DNA of 64,000 nt from Dastarcus helophoroides (taxonomy: Eukaryota; Arthropoda; Insecta; Coleoptera; Bothrideridae), in NCBI GenBank assembly GCA_028583605.1, contig CM053334.1:20908118-20972117 (forward strand), written 5' to 3'. The position numbers were made by a program, and so were the translations under genes. Under the pieces are notes generated by a model. It was given only the letters and a program-made list of their open reading frames with translations, made no database searches and was not told where the DNA came from. Shown in pieces: positions 47,140-58,442 of this stretch (position 1 is the first letter of the stretch; every line of letters begins with the position of its first letter).

Positions 47140-50100
47140 TTCAGTCGCCAAGACGAAAATTATGAAATGAACTTGTTTTTTTATTTTTTATCGTCAAAAG
47201 TCAAATTGTAGATTTTTTGCTTTTTCTGCTTATCAAATTATTCTTCCCCCGGGGCCTGGACCTCACAAGAAATAACAAGCAACAGCAAAGTAATTTTAAA
47301 TGGTGTAATAACCGAAAAAAGCTACTAGAAAAACGAAGAAAACCCATTTTTCATATCCATAGGTATAGTAAATTGAAAACCTTTAAGATATCAGTCGTTT
47401 ATTTGTACTCTTGGAATTTTTAATAAGCTTGCGGTTCCTGTGCCTCGTTAAATCTCGCAAACATGCACACAATCGTAATTCAAGAATAAAACAAAACTAA
47501 GCGCAAGCTAAGTTGTAGCGAGTCGCGTAAAGACTCCTCTCCGATTTTATATTCACAAATGCATGCCGTCGTCTTCGTCTTTTTGCTGAAAATTCACCAC
47601 TATATTGCTTTATATATCACAGTTCTACATGCTTAAAATGTTTATGACTGCTTATGAGATATTTAAATGTCTTGTTTGCTGTTCCTCTGCTTTAATTTCA
47701 CGCGAAATGGGGACTTTTGTTTCTTGCAGGTTTGTCTTTGCATACATAAACAACGACCCTTCGGCGGAAACCGTCGAAAGAAATTCGTGTGTCGAAAACA
47801 AATTGTATGTAGAATAAAAATAGCATTCAGTTCCTTCCTATCACACCTGATTTTTGTCCGGATGCTGCTTCGTGCTTGAAGAACTCGTCGGTTACTTGTA
47901 CCGAAGAAGGGGACGTCGCGCACGAAATTCGCATCCGGGTAAAAATGTGGCTACTATTGGTCGCCTGAGTTTAGCTCCTGAAATACGTCAGACTAAAAAC
48001 GCTTATGCTGGTAAATAATCCAATTTTTTTTTCGATTCAGATACATTCCAGATCAAAAATGTACCAACGACTGGCCCTTTAAATGGACAAAATCTGCTTC
48101 TGATTTTAAAAAGGGACCACCGCTTCAGTAACCTGATTGTTAAAAATGCAAATTGAAATCCAAACGATTGTTCGAGCGGATTTTCTGAATAAAATGCCTT
48201 CCGTGTCCAATTCGAGCTTTCTTCCAGAATCGTTGCCGCAGTAGCAGCAGCTTCCCCATTACAATTTAAATAAGTAATAAATTACAAGATGGACTTTTTA
48301 ACGAGCAATTACTTAGAGGCAATAACATGTAATTTTACTTGTTATTGCCATTGAGAGCGGGCCATTAAGCATTTAAAAAGAATACAACCCGGTCGCGTGT
48401 CTGGGAAAGCTCGACGCTATGTCGAAAAGTCCCTACCCACGATCGGCGTCCCTGTTCTGCGGCCTTCGAGCGGGGCCGTCTTTGACGTATGAAACATTTA
48501 TATAAGTTCACAAATCGCTCGTCGCGGCTTCATCCGAGGCGAAAGAGCGCGCCTCGACGTGTTCTTTTATTAATTTTAACCAAATATTGCCGGACCAGCT
48601 GTTTTTTACTGGCTTCTCTCTCGAGATGCCGTTTTCTTATTTAAGATTTTCGGTGCGATTCCGGTCGATCGACTCCGCCGAGAGGGGATTAAAATTTTTG
48701 TTTTATAACCTTTCGGAACACGGATATCCAGTTTGTCTTCCCACTTTTTATATTGAAAGAAAAACTAAATACATATATCATTGACATAAGGCGTTTTAGA
48801 ACAGACAATTGTTTTGTTATACGAGGTTGCTCGAGATTAAAATTCTTTTTTGTAACTTTTCGGGCTGTTGGTTTCAACAACGCCCAGCTTTGGTATTGAA
48901 CACTACTCAGAATTAAAATGTGTTTTATGCCCGCGGATTTGTCTTCTCGACTAAGATACGGAAAAGTACCTTTCTTCCCAACTTTTCGAGTTTTCCGATT
49001 ATTTTATCTTACGTGCAGAGTAAGGGGTTTCCCTTACCTCAGTTGTAATTTATCATGTGTAGTGTCTCGGTGGGAGTAGTTTATACCACTTTTGAATGCA
49101 GCCACGGTGACACATGCCCGAGTGTGAAGGTATCACTTATGGTTAAGATTCTCATAACGTATCTGCATTATATTAGCGGGACTTTTTATTCTTATTGTTG
49201 AAATTTCCTGAAAAAAGGAAAATTTTGAGATTATATTGCAATTCGCAGAAAAAGGGTAGATTTTAAATATAAAGTCGATGGCAAATTTTTTTTGAAATCC
49301 AAAAATGATTTGGTGTGAATAAATGGAAAAAGAAAAATAAGAAAAGCAACTACTTTTAAATGTTATAAAAACGTACATGTAAAAATACAGTGACACATAC
49401 TCGAGCGTGCCCGCAGACTTTAGGTTAAGAACTCTCATAACTTATCTACTTTTATAAGACGTAGCCTCTTATTGCTTAAATTTCCAAAAAAATAAAATTT
49501 TTAGATTTCATTCTTAACATTTCGACGTTTTCTTGATATTTAATATATATATATTTTTTATTAAAATAGCGGATTTTTATTAAAATTAGTACAATTTAAA
49601 AAACTATAAATTTCAAAATTAAACACAGTGTAATGTACCTACCCTACCCACTTGGGTCCAGATCCTTTTAAGTTCCAAAGTTGGTACATCTGTTTCATCT
49701 AAATTACTTATTCTTATTGTGCGTTACACGTTTCCGCCACTTGTAAGATCTAACTGAAGAACAAGCGGAAACCCCGTTGCGAAAAAGGATCAGGGTGTAA
49801 AATGTATGTATTGTATTTAGAATTAGAATGGTCAGTCTGGTCAAACCTTTGTTAGAAGTAAGTTTATTATAAGGATCATTTAAAAGTATTAATATATTAT
49901 AGTAAACAAAATCAATCTTTTTAATAATATTTACTAAATCACGTCCGAGGTATCTACGACGGAAAATCCATTACAACAGAATTTTAAGGTAAAAAAATCG
50001 ATTTTTCGACGAGGAAATGGAAATTTTTAAACTGATTTCCATTCTCTATCCATTCGTGTTAATACTTACCTAGCAAAATAAACAAGATGTTTTATTCAAA

Positions 50101-50420
50101 TGTAAATATTTTCCTCAAAGAACGTTATGTATTTTTTGGAGAATCATTAGATAAAATTAGTTTAAAAAAATATTGGTTAAATAATGAGTCAGGTTCTCTC
50201 TATACTGTTTTTCAGTGCTTTCTAAAATTTAATATTTACAGAGTACAGAGAAAAGTATAAAGACAAAATATGAACATGGCAAGTTTTACACTCAACTGAT
50301 AGCAGTCAGAAGCATAGAAAAGACAAAACTTTGAAAATAATATTAAATGTCAACACAAAGCATTGACATACCGAGTTACCGTGCTCTTTTGTCTAAACTT
50401 TCTTATCCTTTGTACCAATT
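47140..50420. other. PKNOX intron 1 interior, GC-rich patch
   Basis: No exon recognised. A patch at about 48390-48570 (GCTCGACGCTATG..., CGTCGCGGCTTCATCC, GCGCGCCTCGACG) is much richer in CpG than its surroundings and may be a promoter or enhancer. The stretch 49130-49560 holds faint traces of the short-repeat family. Confidence 0.4.
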
Positions 50421-50425
50421 TTTAA

Positions 50426-50647
50426 TTCAGAAGAGTTTCGCCTCTGGTATGATGGACATACTGAGTTACCGTGCTCTGATGTTTTGAAATTGGCCTTTTT
50501 ATTTTTGCATATTCCCTTATATTTCCCTTTTTATTTATTGTTTTTTCCCTTTGTTCCTGAAGAAGCCCCCTACGATGGTGGGCGAAACGTCGAACACTGT
50601 TAGTAGTTCTTTGACACGGTCCAATCCCGGAAGAAGAATATCCTGTA
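50426..50647 (+). mobile_element. Penelope-like/foldback repeat, copy A
   Basis: A 222-bp unit beginning TTCAGAAGAGTTTCGCC and ending CGGAAGAA(G/T)ATATCCTG. It holds CTGAAGA, a GCCC...GGGC stem and GAAACGTC at about 50557-50592, the layout seen in the hammerhead-like pseudo-LTR motif of Penelope-like elements. No reverse transcriptase is present. Closely similar to copy B at 52279-52508. Seen in intron 1 of PKNOX. Confidence 0.55.
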
Positions 50648-50879
50648 AAGTATAAAGACGATAAAACTGGGGAAAACAAAAATGATTAATTAAATTAACA
50701 CAGTAATTTCTTCATCATTGATAACATATTCACTTTTTTTTATAATCAAGTGAATTTTAGAATAAAATAGAAAAAAATTTAGGAATAAGTCGTTTTATCC
50801 TAAGAGCACGCCACTGGACGAATATGTTTAATTCATTCTATTTCGAGCGTAGGAACACAATTATTGTACTTCAGAATCT

Positions 50880-51160
50880 CTCCCCGGGTGACACTTGTTC
50901 ATAATGACTCTCTGCTTCTATCCCTTTCCGAGCCATCGGTTCCGCTATGCGCTCGTCGCATTCTCCACAACTTCGTCTTCTGCAGTGCAGACGCCGTCCT
51001 TGTCTATCGCGCGGAAAATCCGCCACGAGACCGGGGAAATGCATACAAGAACGTTTCGGGTACGTGGTCGGAGACGGGAAGAGCTAGTCCCCGGGATGTC
51101 TGCGAGACACTTCTGATGTTTATCCAAGACGAGAGATTTTGCACCTAGACCGAGCTTTAT
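50880..51160. other. CpG-rich island in PKNOX intron 1
   Basis: About 280 bp with many CG dinucleotides (CGCGCGGAAAATCCGCC, GGTACGTGGTCGGAGACGG) in otherwise AT-rich DNA. Open frames overlap on both strands and none resembles a known protein. Possible alternative promoter, first exon or conserved enhancer. Confidence 0.35.
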
Positions 51161-52174
51161 GGCGGTTTTTCAGCAGTTAGCGGAAACTCGTTTATGTAGG
51201 TCATTGCGGATTTGGAAAATTCATCGGCGTTTCCATTTACATTTATTTACATAGCTGGAATCCGCTTTAACGGGGTTTTCTTTTATAAGGGAGGTGTGGA
51301 AAATTGTTCAATAGGACCGTCCTACGACTGTTATGTGCAGAAGAGAACAATCAACCGTTAATTTTATTTATATGAATTTGAATAAGTTTATGGAAAAAAA
51401 ATGTAATCTATACGGAACATTTTTAATAAGAAACACCCACTTTTAAGCGATGAAATTGTCCACTTGTCCCACTTCTGAACAAAATTGACCAAGTTTTAGG
51501 ATTTTTTCCAAAAGATCCTTTTCCAATTTCCAACACTATCTGGCATGGTTTCAATGAACACACGATGGCAGACCTTTTTAAAATGTATGAATTGTTTCAA
51601 TTGAATTATTTTTTCTTCGTGGCGGTTATCCTATACGAGAATTTATTTTGAATATCGATTTTCCAGGCCACTTTGGGGAACGCTGGTAATCATAATGTCA
51701 TTAGAGAAAACAATTTAGGGAACATTTGCCCGTCAGTAAGAATTAGCTAAATTAAGTTTTGAAAGAAGAAAAACACTTCATTCGAGTCGTTCCTATTAGA
51801 GGTTGTTCCGGAATTTAACATTATTAAGATGGCAAAATGGATTTTCGTAAACTTTACTCTTTTGTTAATTAGAAGTGAGGGCGAAAGAAAAACGAATTTC
51901 CATCGAATTTTACTCGAGTCTGCTTCAGTTAATTGAGCCGGAATGTTATTATGTCGACAAAAAAAACGTGATCTCTTGATTATTGCTGTTAAAAGAATAA
52001 AGAGGAACAGGCTGTCTGCTGCATTACTTAAATATTTCTTGTTCAATTTTTCCCACTTTGGACAACCTTACTTAACAAGTCTTAATTGTATCTTAAATAG
52101 GTCTAGGAAAACGACAGATATTTTTTACCTGCAAATAGAATACTACTTGGACCGCAATAATGCAATCCCTCTGA

Positions 52175-52508
52175 CAGGATATACTTCTTCCGGGATTGGA
52201 CTGTGTCAAAGAACTACTACTACTACTACTACTTCGACGTTTCGCCCACCATCGTAGCAACAACTCTTCAGACTTTTCTTCAGAAGAGTTTCGCCTCTGG
52301 TATGGTGGACATACTGAGTTACCGTGCTCTGATGTTTTGAAATTGGCCTTTTCATTCTTTCATTTTTGCATATTCCCTCATATTCCTCTTTTCACTTATT
52401 GTTTCTTTTCTTTGTTCCTGAAGAAGTCCCCTACGATGGTGGGCGAAACGTCGAACACTTTTAGTAGTTCTTTGACACGGTCCAATCCCGGAAGAAGTAT
52501 ATCCTGTA
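52175..52508. mobile_element. Penelope-like/foldback repeat, copy B with inverted arm
   Basis: The right part (52279-52508) matches copy A. The left part (52175-52256) is the complement of its last ~75 bp (52432-52506), with a (TAC)n expansion at about 52214-52233. The unit is therefore bounded by ~75-bp inverted arms with CAGGATATACTTCTTCCGGG at the edge. Each arm contains the GGTGGGCGAAACGTCGAA motif. Non-coding. Confidence 0.65.
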
Positions 52509-52639
52509 CTGACTCTGGCCGTGGAAAGCCTTCGTTATCACAACCCTCTGACAGTTTAACATAAACGGTCACTCTGGGAAAGCCCTAAACACTTCATTCT
52601 AATCCACTGATCAATAATAGGGGGGAATCGAGATAAAAC

Positions 52640-53345
52640 AAAAACGGATCAGAAGTGAGAAAACAGATCGAATATGGGAAGAAATAGGTCAATGATCAGG
52701 AAAACAAATCAAAACACACCAAAGATAGCAAAATTGGACAAGTGTGAAAATTCTACTGATCAGGAGTGAAAAATTGAAATGGTATCGAAAGCACATCATA
52801 GTTGGTTGAAACACATCGAATATAATAAAATTGGTCAAAAATTACAAAAAAAAACATATCAGAACTAAGAAAAACGTATCAAAGATAGCATCAAAGGTAT
52901 TAAAACACATTAAAAGTAACAACATTCGTGAATGATAAAAAAATAGATTAGAAATGGGAAAAATATATCAAACATAGTCAAAATAAGTTGAAAGTGGAAA
53001 AACCGGATCAGAAGTGGAAAAACAGAGCAAGAAATGGCTCAAGGGTGAGAAAAATGAATCAAAACACATTAAAGATAACAAAATTGGACAAGTGTGAAAA
53101 TTTTACAACTTATGAGCGGGAAAGGGAAGTGGTACTGAAAGCACACTAAATTTGACAAAATTGCCCAAAAGTTACATATCAAAAGTGAGAGGAAACATAT
53201 CAAAGATGGCATCAAAAGTGTTGAAACAAAACATAATAAAGGTGACAAATTTGTCAATGATAAAAAACGGTTCAGAAGTGGGAAAAATATATCGAACAAA
53301 GTCGGGATAGGTCAAAAGTGGGAAAAAAAAATAGCAAATACAAAT
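52640..53345 (+). repeat. Two ~350-bp tandem copies of a purine-rich repeat
   Basis: Blocks starting around 52640 and 52990 share long landmarks such as AAATTGGACAAGTGTGAAAA (52725 and 53079) and GAAGTG(A/G)GA-type short units. Spacing is about 349 bp, with moderate divergence. It ends about 80 bp before the first PKNOX coding exon. No coding capacity. Confidence 0.8.
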
Positions 53346-53436
53346 TAAATGTGGTAAAGCACATGAAACCTAACGAAAACGTATAAAAGGGCGACGGTAT
53401 TCTTTTAACGTTCAATTTGTTTCTAGGTGAAACGGC

Positions 53437-55321
53437 ATGGAGTGCGGAGTCCAGAGCGCCATGCTGAGCGTACCTCCTGGACCCGACGTGGGACCTCAGG
53501 CACTGACGACGACAGTTTTTGCCCCTCCAGACACAGATCAAGCTCAGTTCGAGGCAGATAAGCGATCGGTTTACAAGTAAACCACTCCTTAATTTATTTC
53601 AAATTTGCGTCTGATCGAATGCTCGTTTTTAGGCACCCTTTGTTCCCTCTGTTGGCCTTATTGTTTGAAAGATGCGAGCTCGCCACACAATCCTCGGATT
53701 CCCAATCGAGCGAAGCTTTCAATTTGGACATACAGGCGTTCGTTCAACATCAGGAGCGAGATAGGAAACCGTTTTTGGCCAATGAACCTGAAATAGATGG
53801 ACTGGTAATAATTACCTAATTTTAAGTTATATAAATAGGCACATAAGACTTACCTCATTATATATGAATGTGGATGATTTGAAATATATTTTTGTCCATC
53901 AGACGCATCTCTCTCAAGTTGGTACCAAACTAGTGATTTTGGGAAATTGGAGCTAGTTTGTGTTTTTGGAAATCTTACATGAGATTTGGGGGAAAAGGGG
54001 ACCGCGTCTGTAATTTAAAATTTAATTGTCTTCGTTTTGTAGATGATTAAAGCTATACAAGTTCTAAGGATACATTTATTAGAATTGGAGAAGGTACAAG
54101 AGTTGTGCAAAGATTTCTGTAATCGATACATAACATGTCTCAAGGGAAAAATGCAATCAGAAAACCTATTGAGGTCGGATTACCCTCAAGGTATTACCTT
54201 ATAAATCTGTTTTGTTACCACAATTAACTCAATTAACTTCAGGTGGGGGTATGATGACGGGTTTGGAAAACAATAACAACATGATGAACCACGCGAATTC
54301 CGAGAGTGGTTCCGCCTCTAATAGTCCAGTGCAATATACAATTAGTCCAACGCAGGTACTATGACATATCAACCAAATAACTACAAATACCAAACAAGTC
54401 ATTTTTAGAATGTGCCATCGCAAAATAACCAAACGCCAATGGAGCGACACCTCGAGAACCCTCACTACCCCGGGAACGGCCCCGTGATCCCACCGCACTA
54501 CCCAGGAGGTGGGACCGCCGGCGGCCCTTCACCTCCTCTGCAACCGCTTCAGTCTCCCTGTGCCGAAAATTTAGTAGTTCACGGGTCGACCCCGCTCTCC
54601 CAAATAGGCGTCAACATGTGTTCCGTTCCTCCAAGTGATAGTTCAGGCCCTTTGTCGCCAGCCCCCACAACTCCGGGAGGATCAGCAGATGATTGCGACA
54701 GCGACTTCACGAGTAGGGGAGGTCGGAAACAGAAGAGAGGCGTCTTGCCTAAACAAGCTACTAGCGTGATGAGATCGTGGCTGTTCCAACATTTGGTGGT
54801 GAGAAAATATTAGCCTTTGATTGTTCCCCTAGTAAAACGACGTTTTAGCATCCGTACCCGACGGAGGATGAAAAAAGACACATCGCTGCCCAAACCAATT
54901 TGACGCTGCTCCAAGTGAACAATTGGTTCATTAACGCTCGGCGGAGGATCTTGCAACCGATGTTGGACGCCAGCGCCCCAAGTGATAACGGTAGTGCAAC
55001 GAATTCACCTAATCATAAGAAGAAAAAGACCCAAAATAACAATAGGAGGTTTTGGCCGCAGGATTTCGCCAATATGCATCCTCAAATCGAAAGTGGTATT
55101 TGTTCTTCAAAATTTTACTAATTTGGTTTTTAACTTGTGTATGTTGCGTAGGTATGTTATCGAGTTCGGAGGACGAAGCTGATGGGGATTTGTACAGTAG
55201 CGACGGTGAAGAGGGAAGTTTAGTGATTGACGCCACAGTTTCCAACCCAGAAGTTAACCAAAACGGTCATCAGGTCGATCCCATGTCGTACGCCAATGGG
55301 TCAGACACTGAAAGACAGTGA
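53437..55321 (+). CDS. PKNOX: PKNOX/Prep TALE homeodomain transcription factor
   Basis: PKNOX (Prep) is a nuclear DNA-binding cofactor that pairs with PBC/Exd proteins. Coding exons: 53437-53576, 53633-53804, 54043-54190, 54243-54355, 54409-54798, 54849-55095 and 55152-55321 (stop TGA). They join in frame into 459 residues. An in-frame TGA just upstream supports the start. Residues 48-62 [15 protein letters not shown] and 105-141 ([20 protein letters not shown]) are the two MEIS/PKNOX N-terminal blocks that bind Exd/PBX. 155-321 is a Pro/Ser/Asn-rich linker. About 300-362 is the TALE homeodomain, with the PYP loop at 323-325 and [10 protein letters not shown] from 347. The intron between 321 and 322 splits the homeodomain in phase 0. 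The C-terminus is acidic ([10 protein letters not shown]). The MEIS blocks resemble vertebrate PKNOX1/2 more than Meis/Hth. A second TALE gene lies 5 kb downstream. Confidence 0.95.
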
Positions 55322-57480
55322 ACAATCGCCAAATAGATGTATGTTCCTTAAAAGGTAATTTAATCACCACATTTTGACATTTCTAAAATTCCACTTTTTC
55401 TAAATTTTGACTTTTTTTCTGAAAATTTCGTCTTCAAAATTTCTAGGTTTTTTTAGAAATTCAGAATTAAATTTCGATATTTCAACATTTCTACTTTTTT
55501 TTTCCAAAATTTTGAGGTTTTTATCAAACTATTTAGTTTGAAATTTTGCAAAGTTTATTCTACGCTGACATGCACACATTACTGGAGTAATAATATTAAT
55601 ACTTTTTTTCATTTCAGCTTGTAGTTTAAACAGATAAAGAAGGCAAGGAGTATTTGATTTCATTTTGTTACCTGCAACGGAATGACAATTTGACTTTTAC
55701 ATTACACTTATACCAAGTTGAGATCTTTCATTTGAAGAAATGAAGTCAAATAACTTAAACATTGATTATAAGGCTGATTTTAAACTCGTAGGTTTATTTT
55801 GAGTATTTTTATTACTAAGAAACCTGTATACGTAAGAATACCTCAATTCCATTCAACAGTACGTCGAGTAAGCAAAAGCATTTCAACAATTTGACAAAAT
55901 TAAATTTAGATAGGGAACGTTCAGAAATGTTCTTTGCTTACAGAAATGTACATGTTTATATTTAAATGTATACGCATTATGAAGTTTTTTGAAAGCTCAT
56001 TCCAGTATTATATAATATACAACAGTGTACGTAATTTTTTTATTAATTTATGCGACTTTCAATGCAAGTTTTGGTTTTGTCAGCTATAAAAACCAGATTT
56101 AAATAATCTGAATATTAGATTGTAAGGAATATTGAAATTTTTTGCTCAGAGAACAATCTTCACCGTTTTGGTTTTCTTTCCCACACAGAATGATTTGTTT
56201 AATATCACATAAGCAGCACTTGAGAAGTTGAACGTTAAAACCAAACAAATCACTCTGTGCTTCTAATAATATGAAAATTGAGCAATAAAATTAGCTTGTC
56301 ATGACAAAATTTCATTTTGAATTCCACGAACAAAGTGATTGTTTTTTGAGTAACATTGAAGTATACTATTTGAAACTTATATACGTAATTAATACAATAA
56401 TAGGGATAAGTATCAAAAAAAATACATTTCCATCCAATTCATATTATAGAAAATTATTGTTAGAAAAGTGACAATTTTTGATTGTTGTTTTTGAAAGTAA
56501 CCACATCGAGGCAAGAAAAGAAACAACTTTCTGTAGTGTTTACTTGCTGTGTTTTAAAACATAAAGTAATCTGAAAGCTTTTCTTGTGTCTTTGTCAATT
56601 TTTCCATGTATACGTAAATAATGCGATGTATATACTTTTTTATAGTTGCTCTAGTGCGTACATTTTTTATAAGTTACAACATTGAACGGATGATTTAATA
56701 AGACGACACGATAATATAAAATTAGTGTAACAAAAAATGTATTTTGTTAATACCCAAAACCCCTAAATTAAATCATCTGTTCGATTTAGGTATATATTTT
56801 GTTTGCTATTACAGTCTGTGATAATAATAATTGCTCGAAAGTCATTACAAGAAGAGAAGCATCTTAGAATGGCAAAAATTCTATTCTGCCATTTTTATAT
56901 TTCTCTAAAAGTACACAGAGCCAGTGTTGACATAAGAGACAACTCAAATTTCATCTCGCTATAAAAATGTCAGAATATCCTCAATATTTTGAAAAATATA
57001 GGTTTTGCTTCTTGTGACTATATGTATACGCAAATACTCAATATGTATGGTTATAACGAATCTACAATAGACCTGCTATAAAACCATATCTTTGATTTCC
57101 CATTACTTGAAAATTCCAATAAATTAATAACCAAATAAGACTCTCTTATGGAAGATATGCTTTTATGGTAAAACAAATTAATTTGTCATGAATACTTTTT
57201 ACAAAAATAATTAAAAATATATTGCAATTCATCAAATTCAGTTTCTCTATTTTTGTTATTTTATTGTTTAAATTATTAATGTGAGTTGCAAAATATTTTT
57301 ATGATAGATTTACAATTTACAAAAAGCAAGTATTTTTTAATGCAATATTTCCTCTTTAAGCTATGTGTAACTTTGATTGTATCATAAAATAAATGAACTG
57401 ACATGATATTTCTCTCTTTATTATTCATCTGTATTCAAATTTATCGGAAAATTCCGTATTAGTGTTTAGTTTCATTCAAA
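55322..57480 (+). other. PKNOX 3' UTR and flank
   Basis: No coding exon. Several AATAAA signals (for example near 56283 and 57387) fit a 2-kb 3' UTR. A short tract at about 55370-55550 belongs to the GTCGAAATTT family in inverted orientation. Confidence 0.5.
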
Positions 57481-57704
57481 AGTTAAAATGATCTACGTTG
57501 ACCACTTCGTGTGTTTATAATAAAAATGATGACAATCAACGCCATCTGCCGTGAGCTGTTAAGACTTTTGGGCAGTCCCTCGTACCGCTAACCCAATTAT
57601 AAGCGCAACTGATATATTCAGTCGAAGCTAAAGCCGGAAAAAATTAAGCTTTACATCACACTGAATTATTCAATATTCGTAAATCTAGATGTAAATTGCA
57701 GTGG

Positions 57705-58380
57705 TTACTGGGAAATATGGAAAATCCTACCTGTATCCGATGGCATCAGTTTCGGGGGGACGCCAACCGAAAATCGTCCATAAAATACAAGTCTTTAACC
57801 AAGCGCACAAAATTGTCATATCACAGGTATCGCGCAACACGGGAGTAACACTTGGCGTTCACTTGCCCAATTCTTATCAAAGTTTTCCCGAATTATTATA
57901 CTTATATTTTCCAAAGTTGAAAAAACGGACGCGACCGAAGACGCTATTTTTGTACTAAAGGAGCATGCGTGAACTCACAGCCAACTTTACTGAGAAACTT
58001 GAAAACGAGCCCATAGATCTAATTCTATGATAGCCGCACATCGATAGATCTAATTCTGATTTTTTGGAAGCCGTAATCTCGTATAAGGTTATTGAAAACA
58101 ATCTTACCGTAAAATATAAAAATTAAGAAAATGCAGCTTCAAAACATTTAAAATCCTACCCGCATCCCCCTCTAGTTTTCTTATAAACTCCAACCAGGAA
58201 CGGTCCACAAAACACAAGCACTTTACCTAAGTAGCGCCCGTACATCATTCGATTAAATTCAACGACGTTCTGTGATTAAACGGTTAATACGTTCCGGAGG
58301 GCGTTTCACATTTTTCACGAATAATTAATTGCATTTGATTTCCGAAAATGTTGAAAAACTGAACGCATGCGAATGACGTT
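57705..58380. repeat. Diverged ~430-bp direct duplication
   Basis: Two related segments begin at about 57717 (AAATATGGAAAATCCTACCTG) and 58145 (AAAATCCTACCCGCATCC). Both continue through an ACCAA/ACCAGGAA block, a TCCA(T/C)AAAA(T/C)ACAAG block and a GTTGAAAAA(A/C)(C/T)G end. An 85-codon frame in the first copy (57701-57958) is not preserved in the second, so I do not call a gene. Origin unknown. Confidence 0.6.
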
Positions 58381-58396
58381 TTGATGACTACGTGAA

Positions 58397-58442
58397 TCAT
58401 ATATGTAATACTTACTAACTTACTTTAGTATTACATATATGA
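58397..58442. repeat. Mini-hairpin of MITE tips
   Basis: Perfect 16-bp inverted arms TCATATATGTAATACT (58397-58412 and 58427-58442) with a 14-nt loop. The arm matches the terminal sequence of the MITEs at 18656 and 22888, so this looks like a collapsed copy containing only the tips. Confidence 0.85.

Noticed and set aside
50880..51148. Overlapping frames of 73-94 codons in the CpG-rich island
   Set aside because: Open frames on both strands are expected in GC-rich DNA; none looks like a known protein.
57701..57958. 85-codon frame as a gene
   Set aside because: No recognisable homology, and the frame is not kept in the related copy at about 58145.
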